A DNA stretch of 64,000 nt from an uncultured Victivallales bacterium (lineage in GTDB: Bacteria > Verrucomicrobiota > Lentisphaeria > Victivallales > UBA1829): assembly GCA_934644965.1 (NCBI GenBank), contig CAKUDG010000015.1, forward strand, positions 11,266 through 75,265. The letters are read 5' to 3'. Positions 17,652 to 26,317 of the stretch are shown here, in pieces. Each line of letters opens with the position of its first letter. Position 1 is the stretch's first letter. The position numbers were made by a program, and so were the translations under genes. The notes beneath the pieces were generated by a model, which was not told the origin of the DNA, searched no databases, and saw nothing but the letters and a program-made list of their open reading frames with translations.

Positions 17652-20600
17652 TCAATCCATCATCATCAGAGGGGACCAGATATGCTCACCGTTCGGCGCC
17701 ACGCCCTTGTAGGTGCTTTCCTCCTGCTTCCCGGACTGTTTTCCTGCACGAATCCTTGAAAGCACCAGTTCAGGAGGACGTGCCGCATCCTTCTTCAAGT
17801 CAAAACCAAGATCCTTCAACGGAACCGAAAGAACTGCTTCCCAGGAATTTCCATCTTTTCTTGCTTTGATTTTCCTTCCCGAACTGTTCCAGGAGCGGTC
17901 CCAGTTTTTCGCATCGTAAACATTTCCGTTCGCGTCGAAGGCGAACAAATACAGAGCGCCCTTCACTCGGAGCTGGATTTCGGCATGTTCACCATAAGGG
18001 AAGATTTCGGAATCACTCTTCTCCGTCAGGCGGATCCCCTCCTTCTCCGGGAAGAAGGCGCGGAATTTGAAGTACAGATTTTCCCCGTCTCTCATGATTC
18101 TCAGTTCCGAGGGATCGGAAGCGCGGACACGGTCTTCGGCCTTGACTCCGTACTGACGCGGCAGGAAAAAGTCCTGCAGGACCTGGGCCTTTTCCCAGTG
18201 GGGCGATGTAAAGTCGAAGGCCTCCTCCGAAGATTCCGAAACAAACGGCGCACGAATTCTTCCGAGTGAAGAAGCCCATTCATCAAAAGACTTCAGAATG
18301 TCGCGGATCAGAAGGCGTGAATGTGGATTGTCCGCATTCTTTTCCGCTTCGACAAGCAGAGCGCGCGCCTCCTTCTCGTTGCCGGGATCGACAATGTAGC
18401 GTTTGAACACCCCCGAACGCCCGCTGTGACAGTTCTCCACCGAACGGACCGCCGGATTGTTCCAGTTCCGGATGATGATGTCATAAAACTTCTCCATCCA
18501 CGGCGCCGCCCCGCGATAGCTCCGGCGGATGAATTCCCTCCGCAGCTGATTCACATCCTGATCCGGATCCCACATGAGGCGCGTAATCACCCACATGTTC
18601 AGGCTGTTGACATCCCACATCTGTTTGAAGTTTCCGATGCCGTAAAGATTCTTGTCGAATTCCTGCAGGGCCTCGGAATTCATGCCCCATCCGCCGTATT
18701 TCTTCAGGTCGCGCAGGTTTTCGGCAGTAGCGTCGGCCGCGGCATTGAAATAGGCGTTCCCGAGATACTCGTAGAAGGCCAGGGGACTGCCGCTTTCGCC
18801 CCACTTTTTGAAGCGTTCCGCCCAGGTGGAGGAATTCGCGGTGCCGCGGGAATGGGAATCGCGGAGCGGGAAACGGGCATTGTGCGTCGGATAAGGAGCG
18901 TAGAGGGAAAGAATGTTGTGATGAACTTTCACGGCAGGGGGTTCGGCGGAGAAAATATAGGCCAGTGTCACTATTTTCGTATCGGGATAATCCTTTTCCA
19001 GAGCCTCGGCGACCTGGTTCAGAAACTGATAGAGCTGGGTCGAACGGAACAGCGGATCCTTGTCGCTGAACTTGGATTTCGGCTTGAGAAGGGTCCCGTC
19101 CTCCAGACGGATCGGAGCAAGGCACGACTCACATTCGCAGCAGGTCCAGGTATCCTCGTTCCCGCAGTCCAGATATAAGGTCTCATCAGGTGCCTGGGCA
19201 AGATGGATCCGCGCCTCCCGGATGACGGCCTTCACCGCTTCCGGATTCGTAAAACAGGGCTGGGCGTGATTGGAAAGTTTGCGCCGCCCGTCGGTCAGCG
19301 GAAAAAATTCCGGATGCGTATCCTTGTATTTCCCGAGATATCCGTACATGAAGCCTCCACCGACCCGAAGCGAACGGCAGTAGAGTTTCCCGAGATAATG
19401 CATCGGCGCAAATCCATTCACGGTCAGCATCGGATTCGCGCCGTTCCGCGCGTAGTAGAGATTGGTGATTTCGCCGTCGTCGACTCCGCCCGGCATCGAC
19501 CAGGAACGGAGTTTGAAAACGGGAATATCCAGTCTGTCGCAGTCCGATACGGCAATGTCCGGCTGAATCTCATAGACCGCTCCGTATTCCTCATGGGGGC
19601 GCGACCAGATCAGATCGGTATTGTTTTCCAGAAAGCGCCAGGTCCCGAAAAGGGTCCCTTTCGGGGAATCCCCGAACAAGTAGATATCATTCCCTTTCCG
19701 CCGGAAAGCGAATCCTTCCGTTCCCTTCAGTTTTTTCAGGTCTTCCGGGAACAGTTTTTCCGCAAAGGACTTCCCAATGAAAATTCGGGTCTTCTTCCCC
19801 CTGGAAGCTTCCGAAAGAACGGGCAGCTTCGCCCCGTTCCCGACGACTCCTAACCAGTAACGAAGTTCACAGGCGGCAAAAAGTTCTCTCGGATCCGCGG
19901 CCGAACCGCCTGCAATGATTTCCGCCGCGGGAAGAGAATTCCGGACCAGGTAAAGCGGGGTGTCACCACCCGTTCCACCCTTTGCAACTTTTTCAGCAGC
20001 ATCAGGTGCAGGGGTCCCCCTTCCCTTCTTCTTCCCCTCCGCAACTTCCGCAACTCCAGCATCCTTCACGGTCCCGGCATTCAAGTTTTTCTCTGGAACG
20101 GAAGCAGTGGCGCTGCCTGCGGGAGCGGCCTTGGGGGAGACGGTTCCCTGAGTCGTCTGTGCAGGATCTTTTTTCTTCCCGCTCCGAGTCATCGTCAGCC
20201 CGGACACTTCCGCATTTCCTCCAAAAAAGAAACGGACGAAGGCGACTTTTTCCGGAGCGGTAAACGTCGCTCCCATGGAACCGACCTTCAGAAAACGGTA
20301 ATCCGCGTCATAAAGGAAGGGCCTGGTATGGGATCGTTTTTCAGGTCCGAGTCTGTAGGTCTCCCCGGGAACGACGGGAATGAAATTGCTCAGGGCGTAG
20401 CCGCGAGGAGCGGTTTTCAGAACATATTTGCCGTCCTTCAGGACGATTTCCGCCTGACTGGTCTCATCAAATCCGCAGAAATCACCCGGCCCCGCGAAGG
20501 AAGCGCCAGACTCCGCCAGATTCTCGTCCGCCACTTTTTCCAGCTTCAGATCCCGGACCATTCCCGCAGATGCGGACTCCTTCCCGTTCCTGAGAAAACG

Positions 20601-20954
20601 GACTTCCGCCGAAACCGCTTCCGGCGAAGTCCGGAAACGATGCCGCACAGGAGCTGCGGAAGCGGAATCCTTCCCCCCTGAAACAGAGGAAGACGGAATT
20701 TCCTGCCACGGAGCATTCAGAAGACCATACACGCCGGATACGGACCCGTCCGCATTTCGGATGACAATTTCCCAACTTTCCCGGACTTCAGGCCGAGTGT
20801 TCTTTTCCCCTTCTCCATTTTTCGGGACAAAACTCAAGCTGTAAAGCGTATCCGGCTCCACAGAAAACGAATTTCCCGCATCATCTGGTGCTGCCCCTGC
20901 GGAGAGAAAGCAGAAAATCAACCCCGGAATCACAAAGAAAGTGTGTTTAAGCAT
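17652..20954 (-). CDS. Large secreted DUF4838 (alpha-glucuronidase-like) protein with C-terminal CBM9-like domain
   Basis: 1100 residues with a signal peptide (about 1-21, ending SAGAA). Order: an N-terminal beta-sandwich region, a low-complexity Ala/Pro/Lys linker around 265-330, a GH67-like N-terminal subdomain (AACELRYWLG, GDSPKGTLFGTWRFLENNTDLIWSRP) and the DUF4838 TIM-barrel part (HPEFFPLTDGRRKLSNHAQPC, ETLYLDCGNEDTWTCCECESC, LAYIFSAEPP, FYEYLGNAYF, GGWGMNSEALQEFDK). The last 200 residues (FFPEKEGIRL to SVPLKDLGFDL) resemble the CBM9-like sugar-binding domain of secreted glycosidases. DUF4838 proteins are presumed polysaccharide-degrading enzymes; the activity of this one is not established. 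It is the upstream gene of a minus-strand secreted-protein group. Confidence 0.85.
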   Translation of the reverse strand: MLKHTFFVIPGLIFCFLSAGAAPDDAGNSFSVEPDTLYSLSFVPKNGEGEKNTRPEVRESWEIVIRNADGSVSGVYGLLNAPWQEIPSSSVSGGKDSASAAPVRHRFRTSPEAVSAEVRFLRNGKESASAGMVRDLKLEKVADENLAESGASFAGPGDFCGFDETSQAEIVLKDGKYVLKTAPRGYALSNFIPVVPGETYRLGPEKRSHTRPFLYDADYRFLKVGSMGATFTAPEKVAFVRFFFGGNAEVSGLTMTRSGKKKDPAQTTQGTVSPKAAPAGSATASVPEKNLNAGTVKDAGVAEVAEGKKKGRGTPAPDAAEKVAKGGTGGDTPLYLVRNSLPAAEIIAGGSAADPRELFAACELRYWLGVVGNGAKLPVLSEASRGKKTRIFIGKSFAEKLFPEDLKKLKGTEGFAFRRKGNDIYLFGDSPKGTLFGTWRFLENNTDLIWSRPHEEYGAVYEIQPDIAVSDCDRLDIPVFKLRSWSMPGGVDDGEITNLYYARNGANPMLTVNGFAPMHYLGKLYCRSLRVGGGFMYGYLGKYKDTHPEFFPLTDGRRKLSNHAQPCFTNPEAVKAVIREARIHLAQAPDETLYLDCGNEDTWTCCECESCLAPIRLEDGTLLKPKSKFSDKDPLFRSTQLYQFLNQVAEALEKDYPDTKIVTLAYIFSAEPPAVKVHHNILSLYAPYPTHNARFPLRDSHSRGTANSSTWAERFKKWGESGSPLAFYEYLGNAYFNAAADATAENLRDLKKYGGWGMNSEALQEFDKNLYGIGNFKQMWDVNSLNMWVITRLMWDPDQDVNQLRREFIRRSYRGAAPWMEKFYDIIIRNWNNPAVRSVENCHSGRSGVFKRYIVDPGNEKEARALLVEAEKNADNPHSRLLIRDILKSFDEWASSLGRIRAPFVSESSEEAFDFTSPHWEKAQVLQDFFLPRQYGVKAEDRVRASDPSELRIMRDGENLYFKFRAFFPEKEGIRLTEKSDSEIFPYGEHAEIQLRVKGALYLFAFDANGNVYDAKNWDRSWNSSGRKIKARKDGNSWEAVLSVPLKDLGFDLKKDAARPPELVLSRIRAGKQSGKQEESTYKGVAPNGEHIWSPLMMMD

Positions 20955-21328
20955 GGTCTTCTCACATCCTTTTCAGTCAATTACAGTGGAACACGCAAAC
21001 AAGACAGAATCCTCTTCATCAATTCTACCTTAGGCTGAAAGAAATTACAAGAGGGGATGCAGGAGAAAATTCGGATTTTTCTCTGTTCCGAACAGTTTTC
21101 CGGAGAATGTCGGAGTCTGCTGGACTATGGAAATGATAGGAATGGCGTCAAAAACATCCGCCCTTTTCCTGAGATGCAAAGAGTTCTGATTTTCCCTTGA
21201 CAGCACGTCTTCCTTTTTTCCCTCCACTGTGTTTTCCCTGTGTTTTCCCCGGACATCCCGGTTTTCCCCAAGTTAACTTTTCTCCGGAAGTGGGAAAATC
21301 ACAAGCATGCGGAAGGAAGCGCCTGTTT
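20955..21328. other. Intergenic region upstream of the DUF4838 gene
   Basis: 374 bases with no gene seen. It must hold the promoter of the DUF4838 gene on the minus strand and the 3' end of the rRNA methyltransferase. A tandem TGTGTTTTCCC repeat occurs near 21228-21250; no clear terminator or riboswitch. Confidence 0.35.
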
Positions 21329-22606
21329 TTATTTCAGAAGCGTGCCGTACAGGCATTTCAGATAGGACGATTCCTCCCACTTCGCAGGATGATCGAAGGA
21401 ATGAAAACTCCGTTTGAATTCCTTCAGCGGATGCCCCGCCTCTTCCGCGCTTTGCTTGATCCGCTCGAACAGAGGATCGGCAGCAACCCGGCTGGAACAG
21501 GAGGCGAAAACGAGAATTCCCCCGGCATTCATCAGAGCCGTGGCGGCACGGGCCAGACGGGAATAAGAGCGGAGGGCATTTTCCGTCTCCGCCGAAGATT
21601 TGGCAAAAGAGGGGGGATCGACAATCACAACGTCAAAACGCCGACCTTCCCTCCGGAATTTCTCCATCACCTCAAACGCATCTCCCGCAATTTCCAAATG
21701 CCGCGCCGCCGCCACGGAAGCGATGCCGGAGTTCAGGGCGAAATTCTCCGCGCAGGCCTCCACCGCGTGTTTGTTGAAATCCACGCTGACGATTTCCGAA
21801 GCTCCGCCGCGGGCCGCATAAAGAGAAAATCCGCCGGAATAAGAAAACAGATTGAGGACCCGTTTCCCGCGGCAGAGAGTCCCGGTAAAGGAACGGTTGT
21901 CCCGTTGATCGAGGAAGAACCCGGTTTTCTGTCCGCGTTTTGTATCGGCGGAAAAGAGAAGGCCGTTTTCCCGAAAGCGGAGATATCCGTCCCAGACGGA
22001 GGAATCTTCCGAAAGCAGGCCGTCCTCCAGTCCGCAGCGATCGCCGGAAGGCAGTCTCTGCAGTTCCCTCGAAAGACGCAGACAGAATCGTTTCAGCTCC
22101 GGTTCAAGGGAGAACAGCGCTTCTGCCAGATCCCCGATCCATGGGAGAAGTGCGGCGGAATAGACTTTGAACGTCAGCACATCCGCATAGCGGTCGGCAG
22201 CCAGTCCGGGAAAGGAATCCGAATCCCCGTGAATCAAGCGCCATGCGTCGGTCTCCGGAGGCAGATGCGGCGCGCGCAGGGCCTGTGCTCGGAGATACAG
22301 TTCCCGGAACAGATCCACCCCTATCGGCGCAGCCGCGCCGCCACGGGAAAACAGGCGCACCCGCACAGGAGAGTGCGGATCGTAAAGCCCGGCGCCGAGA
22401 ACCGTTTTCCCGGAAGGATCAAAAACCACCGCCACATCGCCGGGCGCGCCATCAAAGGACTGTCTGGCAATCGAATCCTCAAAAACCCAAGGATGCCCCT
22501 CCCTCAGGCGGGGAAGCGCCTTGCGTTTCACGCGGATGGCAATCCGGCGGGCGGAAATCCTGCCGGAAGAGTGAGGAAGCGTTTTCAGAAAAGCGGGATT
22601 GATCAT
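21329..22606 (-). CDS. rlmI: Class I rRNA methyltransferase, RlmI-like (PUA domain plus SAM domain)
   Basis: 425 residues from ATG 22606 (AGGAA 8 bases upstream); E. coli RlmI is about 396. The N-terminal PUA domain (IRVKRKALPRLREGHPWVFEDSI) is followed by the EEHEE-like linker (LIHGDSDSFPGLAADRY), KTGFFLDQRDNR, SAM-binding VLNLFSYSGGFSLYAA and the catalytic-region motif VIVDPPSFAKS, then FASCSSR. This is the layout of the 23S rRNA m5C1962 methyltransferase family. Specific position is inferred from E. coli. Confidence 0.88.
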   Translation of the reverse strand: MINPAFLKTLPHSSGRISARRIAIRVKRKALPRLREGHPWVFEDSIARQSFDGAPGDVAVVFDPSGKTVLGAGLYDPHSPVRVRLFSRGGAAAPIGVDLFRELYLRAQALRAPHLPPETDAWRLIHGDSDSFPGLAADRYADVLTFKVYSAALLPWIGDLAEALFSLEPELKRFCLRLSRELQRLPSGDRCGLEDGLLSEDSSVWDGYLRFRENGLLFSADTKRGQKTGFFLDQRDNRSFTGTLCRGKRVLNLFSYSGGFSLYAARGGASEIVSVDFNKHAVEACAENFALNSGIASVAAARHLEIAGDAFEVMEKFRREGRRFDVVIVDPPSFAKSSAETENALRSYSRLARAATALMNAGGILVFASCSSRVAADPLFERIKQSAEEAGHPLKEFKRSFHSFDHPAKWEESSYLKCLYGTLLK

Positions 22607-22894
22607 GGGAATTTCCTTTCGGCCCGTTCCTGTTGCCTTGTGTTTTTATGGAGCCCTCTGCGCTCTGTTTTCCGTTTCGTGCTGTCGTGCTCCGTGAAGG
22701 GAAGACGGGGAAAAGGATTCCTCTTCCGCACGGATTTTTCCCTTCATTCCAGTCCTCCCCCGGAATCCTGTTTCCTTATAGTAGAGAGGAAGCGCGGGAA
22801 ATAACCGCCAGGCGTTCTTCTTCTCCTCTTTCCTCCCTGTCGGCGGACAAGAACCGGGAAGAAGAAGTCAGGAAGAAGAGAAAAAACGGCAGAA

Positions 22895-24346
22895 TCACTG
22901 CGGACGTTCGGAAAGGGGTTCCACACAGATTTCCTCAAGAGAAGCGTAATCATGGAACTCGCCCGCCAGACGCATCCGTTTCGCGAAAATGCACTCTTCC
23001 TCGGAAAATTCGCAGTCTCCATTTGCCTTGGAACAGCCGCAGGGACCATTTGCCATGCCTTTCGGGCAAAGCTCCGGGCAGAGATACTGGGTCTGCGGGA
23101 GACGGCAGTGCTGGCAGGAACGACAGGAGAAAAGCAGTTTTTTCGTCAGGCGCTTCTCCGAGGAAGGGAGCTCCGAAGCATGCGCGAACAGAGCCCGGGC
23201 AAGACGGTATTTGAATTTCTCGCTGGAAGAACACGGCGCAAGCCTCGCTTCATGGAGACGGGGGGATTCCTCGGGATTGGCCGAGGCAAAGAGATTGTCA
23301 AACATGTAGAAGCGGTTCGGATAAGGTGCCATGTCCATGCGGGCGTAATACTCCCGGTAGACATCTCTCCACTCCTCAAAGGAATGGAATTCGTTCAAAG
23401 CCTCCGCGATGCGGTTGAGCACGGTGGAAAGGAGGGAGGGAGTCTCCACTCCGGAAATCTGAATCCCGCTGAATCCCATGAACTTTGCTCCTGCGGCATG
23501 AATCTGGAGCCGTCTCAGCTGGGCGGCTTCAAACTGAGCGAGCGAATGCATGGTCTCCCGGCGGAGGGCAATCTGAAAATCAGGAGAAATATGCACGCCG
23601 GGATAGTGTCCGGAACAGATTTCCTCCGCCTTCTCCGGAGTCAGCATCAGAAGCCTTGCAATGGAAGGAATGTACAGGGCGCGCCGGGCGAGATTCCAGC
23701 GCATTTCCTGAAGTTTGAGCATGTCCCATCCGTACTGCGTCACCGCAAACGAAGCGCCGAAATTGATCTTCTTCACCAGTTTGAAATACTGGACGAAGTC
23801 ATCCGCCGGAGTGTATTTGAAGGGATTCACGACTGCGCCTGTGCAGAATTTTCCCGGGAAACGCTCCTTGATGAACTTCAGGATTCCGACGCTCTCGGTG
23901 AAAAGACGGCGGGAAGTTTCCGCGGCCCCCTCCCCGGGAACCGTCGCACCGGAAACGGCGCAGATATTTTTGAATCCTTCGGAGGATGCGTGGGAAAGGA
24001 CGGCGAAAAGATCTTCCAGAGTCTTGTCCCGTCCGCTGAGATAGAGCAGATGCACGTCCCGGGAGCTTTTGCAGAGCGAGGTGGCGAAACGCACAAGATC
24101 CATGGAAGGCGTTTTCCGTCTTCCGGCATCGGTGAAAGCGAGAGCGCAGGCCAGGTCGCGCCTGGCGAGCGTCATGTACTCCATTTCCTGGAAACGGGCT
24201 GCCGCGTCTTCCACCTTCGTGTCGGCGGAAGGCGTGTTCAGTTCGACGAAGACCTGGAAGGTCCCTTCGTCAAGGTGTTCCTTCATCCGGTTGCCTTCGC
24301 TGCCGTTGAAATTCATTTCAAGCTGGATGCAGTTTTCGTCCGCCAT
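22895..24346 (-). CDS. Methylenetetrahydrofolate reductase with fused C-terminal Cys-rich (MTHFR_C) domain
   Basis: 483 residues. Residues about 25-330 form a MetF-type TIM barrel (FQVFVELNTPSADTKVEDAAARF, NICAVSG, GAVVNPF, FAVTQYGWDMLK, LYIPSIARLL, GFSGIQISGVE). A cysteine-rich tail follows: C408-x2-C411-x2-C414, then C423, C427, C436, C438, C445 and C452, the pattern of the MTHFR_C/MetV-type zinc domain that in acetogens is a separate partner protein. Such enzymes are thought not to use NAD(P)H directly but a redox partner. It is 3 bases downstream of the alpha/beta-hydrolase-like gene and in the same run as a zinc-ribbon membrane protein. ATG at residue 21 is an alternative start. Confidence 0.85.
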   Translation of the reverse strand: MADENCIQLEMNFNGSEGNRMKEHLDEGTFQVFVELNTPSADTKVEDAAARFQEMEYMTLARRDLACALAFTDAGRRKTPSMDLVRFATSLCKSSRDVHLLYLSGRDKTLEDLFAVLSHASSEGFKNICAVSGATVPGEGAAETSRRLFTESVGILKFIKERFPGKFCTGAVVNPFKYTPADDFVQYFKLVKKINFGASFAVTQYGWDMLKLQEMRWNLARRALYIPSIARLLMLTPEKAEEICSGHYPGVHISPDFQIALRRETMHSLAQFEAAQLRRLQIHAAGAKFMGFSGIQISGVETPSLLSTVLNRIAEALNEFHSFEEWRDVYREYYARMDMAPYPNRFYMFDNLFASANPEESPRLHEARLAPCSSSEKFKYRLARALFAHASELPSSEKRLTKKLLFSCRSCQHCRLPQTQYLCPELCPKGMANGPCGCSKANGDCEFSEEECIFAKRMRLAGEFHDYASLEEICVEPLSERPQ

Positions 24347-24349
24347 GAT

Positions 24350-25222
24350 TCAGATCCGGTTCCTTGTCAGAAAAGATTGGATGTGATGGGAGAGTTCCGC
24401 GGGGGCGTCTTCCGCGACGTAGCGCCCGGCGCGTTCGATCATGTGCAGTTCGGCCTCCGGGAAATACTGACACCATTTGGCAAGGTTTTTTGTCCGGTAA
24501 AGCCAGTCCTTCATCGCCCAGACAATGGAGGCGGGCCGGTCGCGGAGAAGCCAGAGGCCGGACTCGATTTCAAACATGCTCTGTGCCGATGCATCCTCCG
24601 GAACACAGGGAATGTCTTCTATGAAGCGGAGCATGGCGATTCTGCTGGCGTCGTCAGGAAAAGGATAGTCGTAGGCAGCCTGGATTTCCTTCGGGAGTTT
24701 CCGGGCGTCGAGCTGGAAAAGACGCAGGCCCATGATGATCTTCGCGCCCAGCCAGCGGATGCGGCAGATCTGGAGCCGCCACGGGAGGGCGTAGTCCGAA
24801 AAGGCCCTGGAATTGAGCGTCATGAACGCCCGGATGTTGGCGGGGTGTTTGACGGCGTATCCCATGCCGATCGTCGTACCCCGTCCATGCATGATCAGAG
24901 TCATGTCCCTGAGTCCGAGGGCGTCGGCGAAACGCTCGAAATTGTCGATATGGTTTTCGATGCGGTAATCGTAGTCCGCGGGCTTGTCGGAAAGTCCGAA
25001 TCCCATCTGATCGACGGCGATCACCCGGTAACGGCTTGAAAACTCCCGGATGATGTCCCGGAAGAAGAAGGACCACATGGGACAGGCGTGGAAAAGGACA
25101 AGAAGATTCCCCGTTCCCTCGTCAATGTAATGAAGTTTATGCTTGCCGATCTCAAAAAACTTCGATTCAAAGGGAAACAGTTTCTTCAGATTTTCCATCT
25201 CCGCTTCGCGTCCCGTACTCAT
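24350..25222 (-). CDS. Alpha/beta-hydrolase-fold protein lacking catalytic nucleophile and histidine
   Basis: 290 residues with a clear haloalkane-dehalogenase/epoxide-hydrolase-like fold: GNLLVLFHACPMWSFFFRDII, VIAVDQMGFGLSDKP and ADALGLRDMTLIMHGRGTTIG. The nucleophile elbow reads H112-G113-R114-G115, where active relatives have HDWG or HSMG, so the Asp/Ser is Gly. The His at the C-terminal AGH-F-x-x-E-D-x-P motif is Arg267 (AGRYVAEDAPAEL). The acid-like Asp239 is kept. What is visible argues for a non-hydrolytic binding or scaffolding role. It is tightly coupled (3-base gap) to the MTHFR gene, so a role with that enzyme is a reasonable guess. Confidence 0.85.
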   Translation of the reverse strand: MSTGREAEMENLKKLFPFESKFFEIGKHKLHYIDEGTGNLLVLFHACPMWSFFFRDIIREFSSRYRVIAVDQMGFGLSDKPADYDYRIENHIDNFERFADALGLRDMTLIMHGRGTTIGMGYAVKHPANIRAFMTLNSRAFSDYALPWRLQICRIRWLGAKIIMGLRLFQLDARKLPKEIQAAYDYPFPDDASRIAMLRFIEDIPCVPEDASAQSMFEIESGLWLLRDRPASIVWAMKDWLYRTKNLAKWCQYFPEAELHMIERAGRYVAEDAPAELSHHIQSFLTRNRI

Positions 25223-25235
25223 GGATCCTGAAGAG

Positions 25236-25964
25236 TCACTCCTTTTTTTCTTCGCGTGAATCCTTCAGCGTGACGGTCAGAGTCCCGCCTTCTGAAGACA
25301 ACGCCGCCGCATTGCCCGCAACACTCTTCACCGCTTTGGAGACAACAGGTTTGAATTTGTCCGACACTAGCTTCTGGAAGAAACTCCCGAACATGGGAAG
25401 ATGCCCCGCTTTCGCCTCGCGGACCGTGAAAACCGGAACCCCGTCCACAATTTCCGGCTCCCCGGTCATGGAAAACACCACATCAAGGGTTCCCGCAAGC
25501 TTGGTATTCAGAGTCAGATGAAAACCTCCGCCAGGCGCCTCCTCCACAAAAACTTTTTCGATCGAATAGGACGATTCTCCCGAAGAAGAACCTCCTGCGA
25601 TGGAGGCGTTCAGAATGGCCGTGAGTTCTTCCGCAGTAAAGGAACTTTTCTGACCGCGCGCGCCGATTTCAATCATGCGTTCCAGCGTATCAAGCTTGTC
25701 CGGCCCGGACTTCTTCGCTTCCTCCGAGGGCTCGGGAATGCTTGGATAGCCTGCCGGAATGAAAATGGCTCCCAGAAGACCGAGCACGATCAGAAGAAGA
25801 ACGACTCCGACTACTTTCCTGGTGACAGCCCCTTTGTCCACAGGCTTCTTCTCCTTGAACTGGTCCGGAGACATTTTGTTCAGGTCCAGCTTCACCCCGC
25901 AATTGCGGCAGAAAATAGACCCCAGCTGATTCTCATGATTGCAGACCTGGCATTTGATAAGCAT
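25236..25964 (-). CDS. Zinc-ribbon, single-pass membrane protein of unknown function
   Basis: 242 residues. C5-x2-C8 and C19-x2-C22 form an N-terminal zinc ribbon facing the cytoplasm; a hydrophobic helix at about 50-70 (VVGVVLLLIVLGLLGAIFI) is followed by an extracytoplasmic domain of about 165 residues with a SYSIEKVFVEEAPGGGFHLTL beta-rich stretch. The start is firmly set by an almost perfect Shine-Dalgarno sequence (GGAGGTGA). It is 13 bases upstream of the hydrolase-like gene, so the three or four genes 25964 to 22895 (possibly on to rlmI) look like one transcription unit. Function unknown. Confidence 0.75.
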   Translation of the reverse strand: MLIKCQVCNHENQLGSIFCRNCGVKLDLNKMSPDQFKEKKPVDKGAVTRKVVGVVLLLIVLGLLGAIFIPAGYPSIPEPSEEAKKSGPDKLDTLERMIEIGARGQKSSFTAEELTAILNASIAGGSSSGESSYSIEKVFVEEAPGGGFHLTLNTKLAGTLDVVFSMTGEPEIVDGVPVFTVREAKAGHLPMFGSFFQKLVSDKFKPVVSKAVKSVAGNAAALSSEGGTLTVTLKDSREEKKE

Positions 25965-25972
25965 GGTGACAT

Positions 25973-26008
25973 CACCTCCGTACTACTGTCCGCACTACTA
26001 TCCGTACT
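25973..26008 (-). repeat. Three tandem 12-bp units ending in the Shine-Dalgarno sequence
   Basis: Read on the minus strand the units are AGTACGGATAGT, AGTGCGGACAGT and AGTACGGAGGTG (plus coordinates 25997-26008, 25985-25996, 25973-25984). The last unit contains the ribosome-binding site of the zinc-ribbon gene. Confidence 0.7.
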
Positions 26009-26317
26009 GCTTCATATTCTGTTTCCGGAACGGTCCGGCTTCCCGTCGATTCGGTTCCGCGAGGAGAACGGTCCCCGGGGGAAAGGATTGAATCTTGGAC
26101 TGACTGAATACATAAGATAGCACATCCCGCTTTTGAAAACAAGCCGAATGGGAGCTGTAGCAGGAGAGTTTTCCCCCTTTTTTCATCCATTCCACGGCAG
26201 AACATTTGTTTTTCGGAAAATGCGGCGTATATATAATAGGGTGGGAGCAGTTCTTTTTTCCGCCTGTTCCCCTACAATGATGATGCAGACAATAAATTCA
26301 TTCAAGGGAAACTATCC
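26009..26317. other. Divergent intergenic region, probable promoter for the 26318 gene
   Basis: Holds no gene. A perfect -10 hexamer TATAAT lies at 26232-26237, about 80 bases before the downstream start, without a good -35. The minus strand must hold the promoter of the zinc-ribbon operon. Confidence 0.4.
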
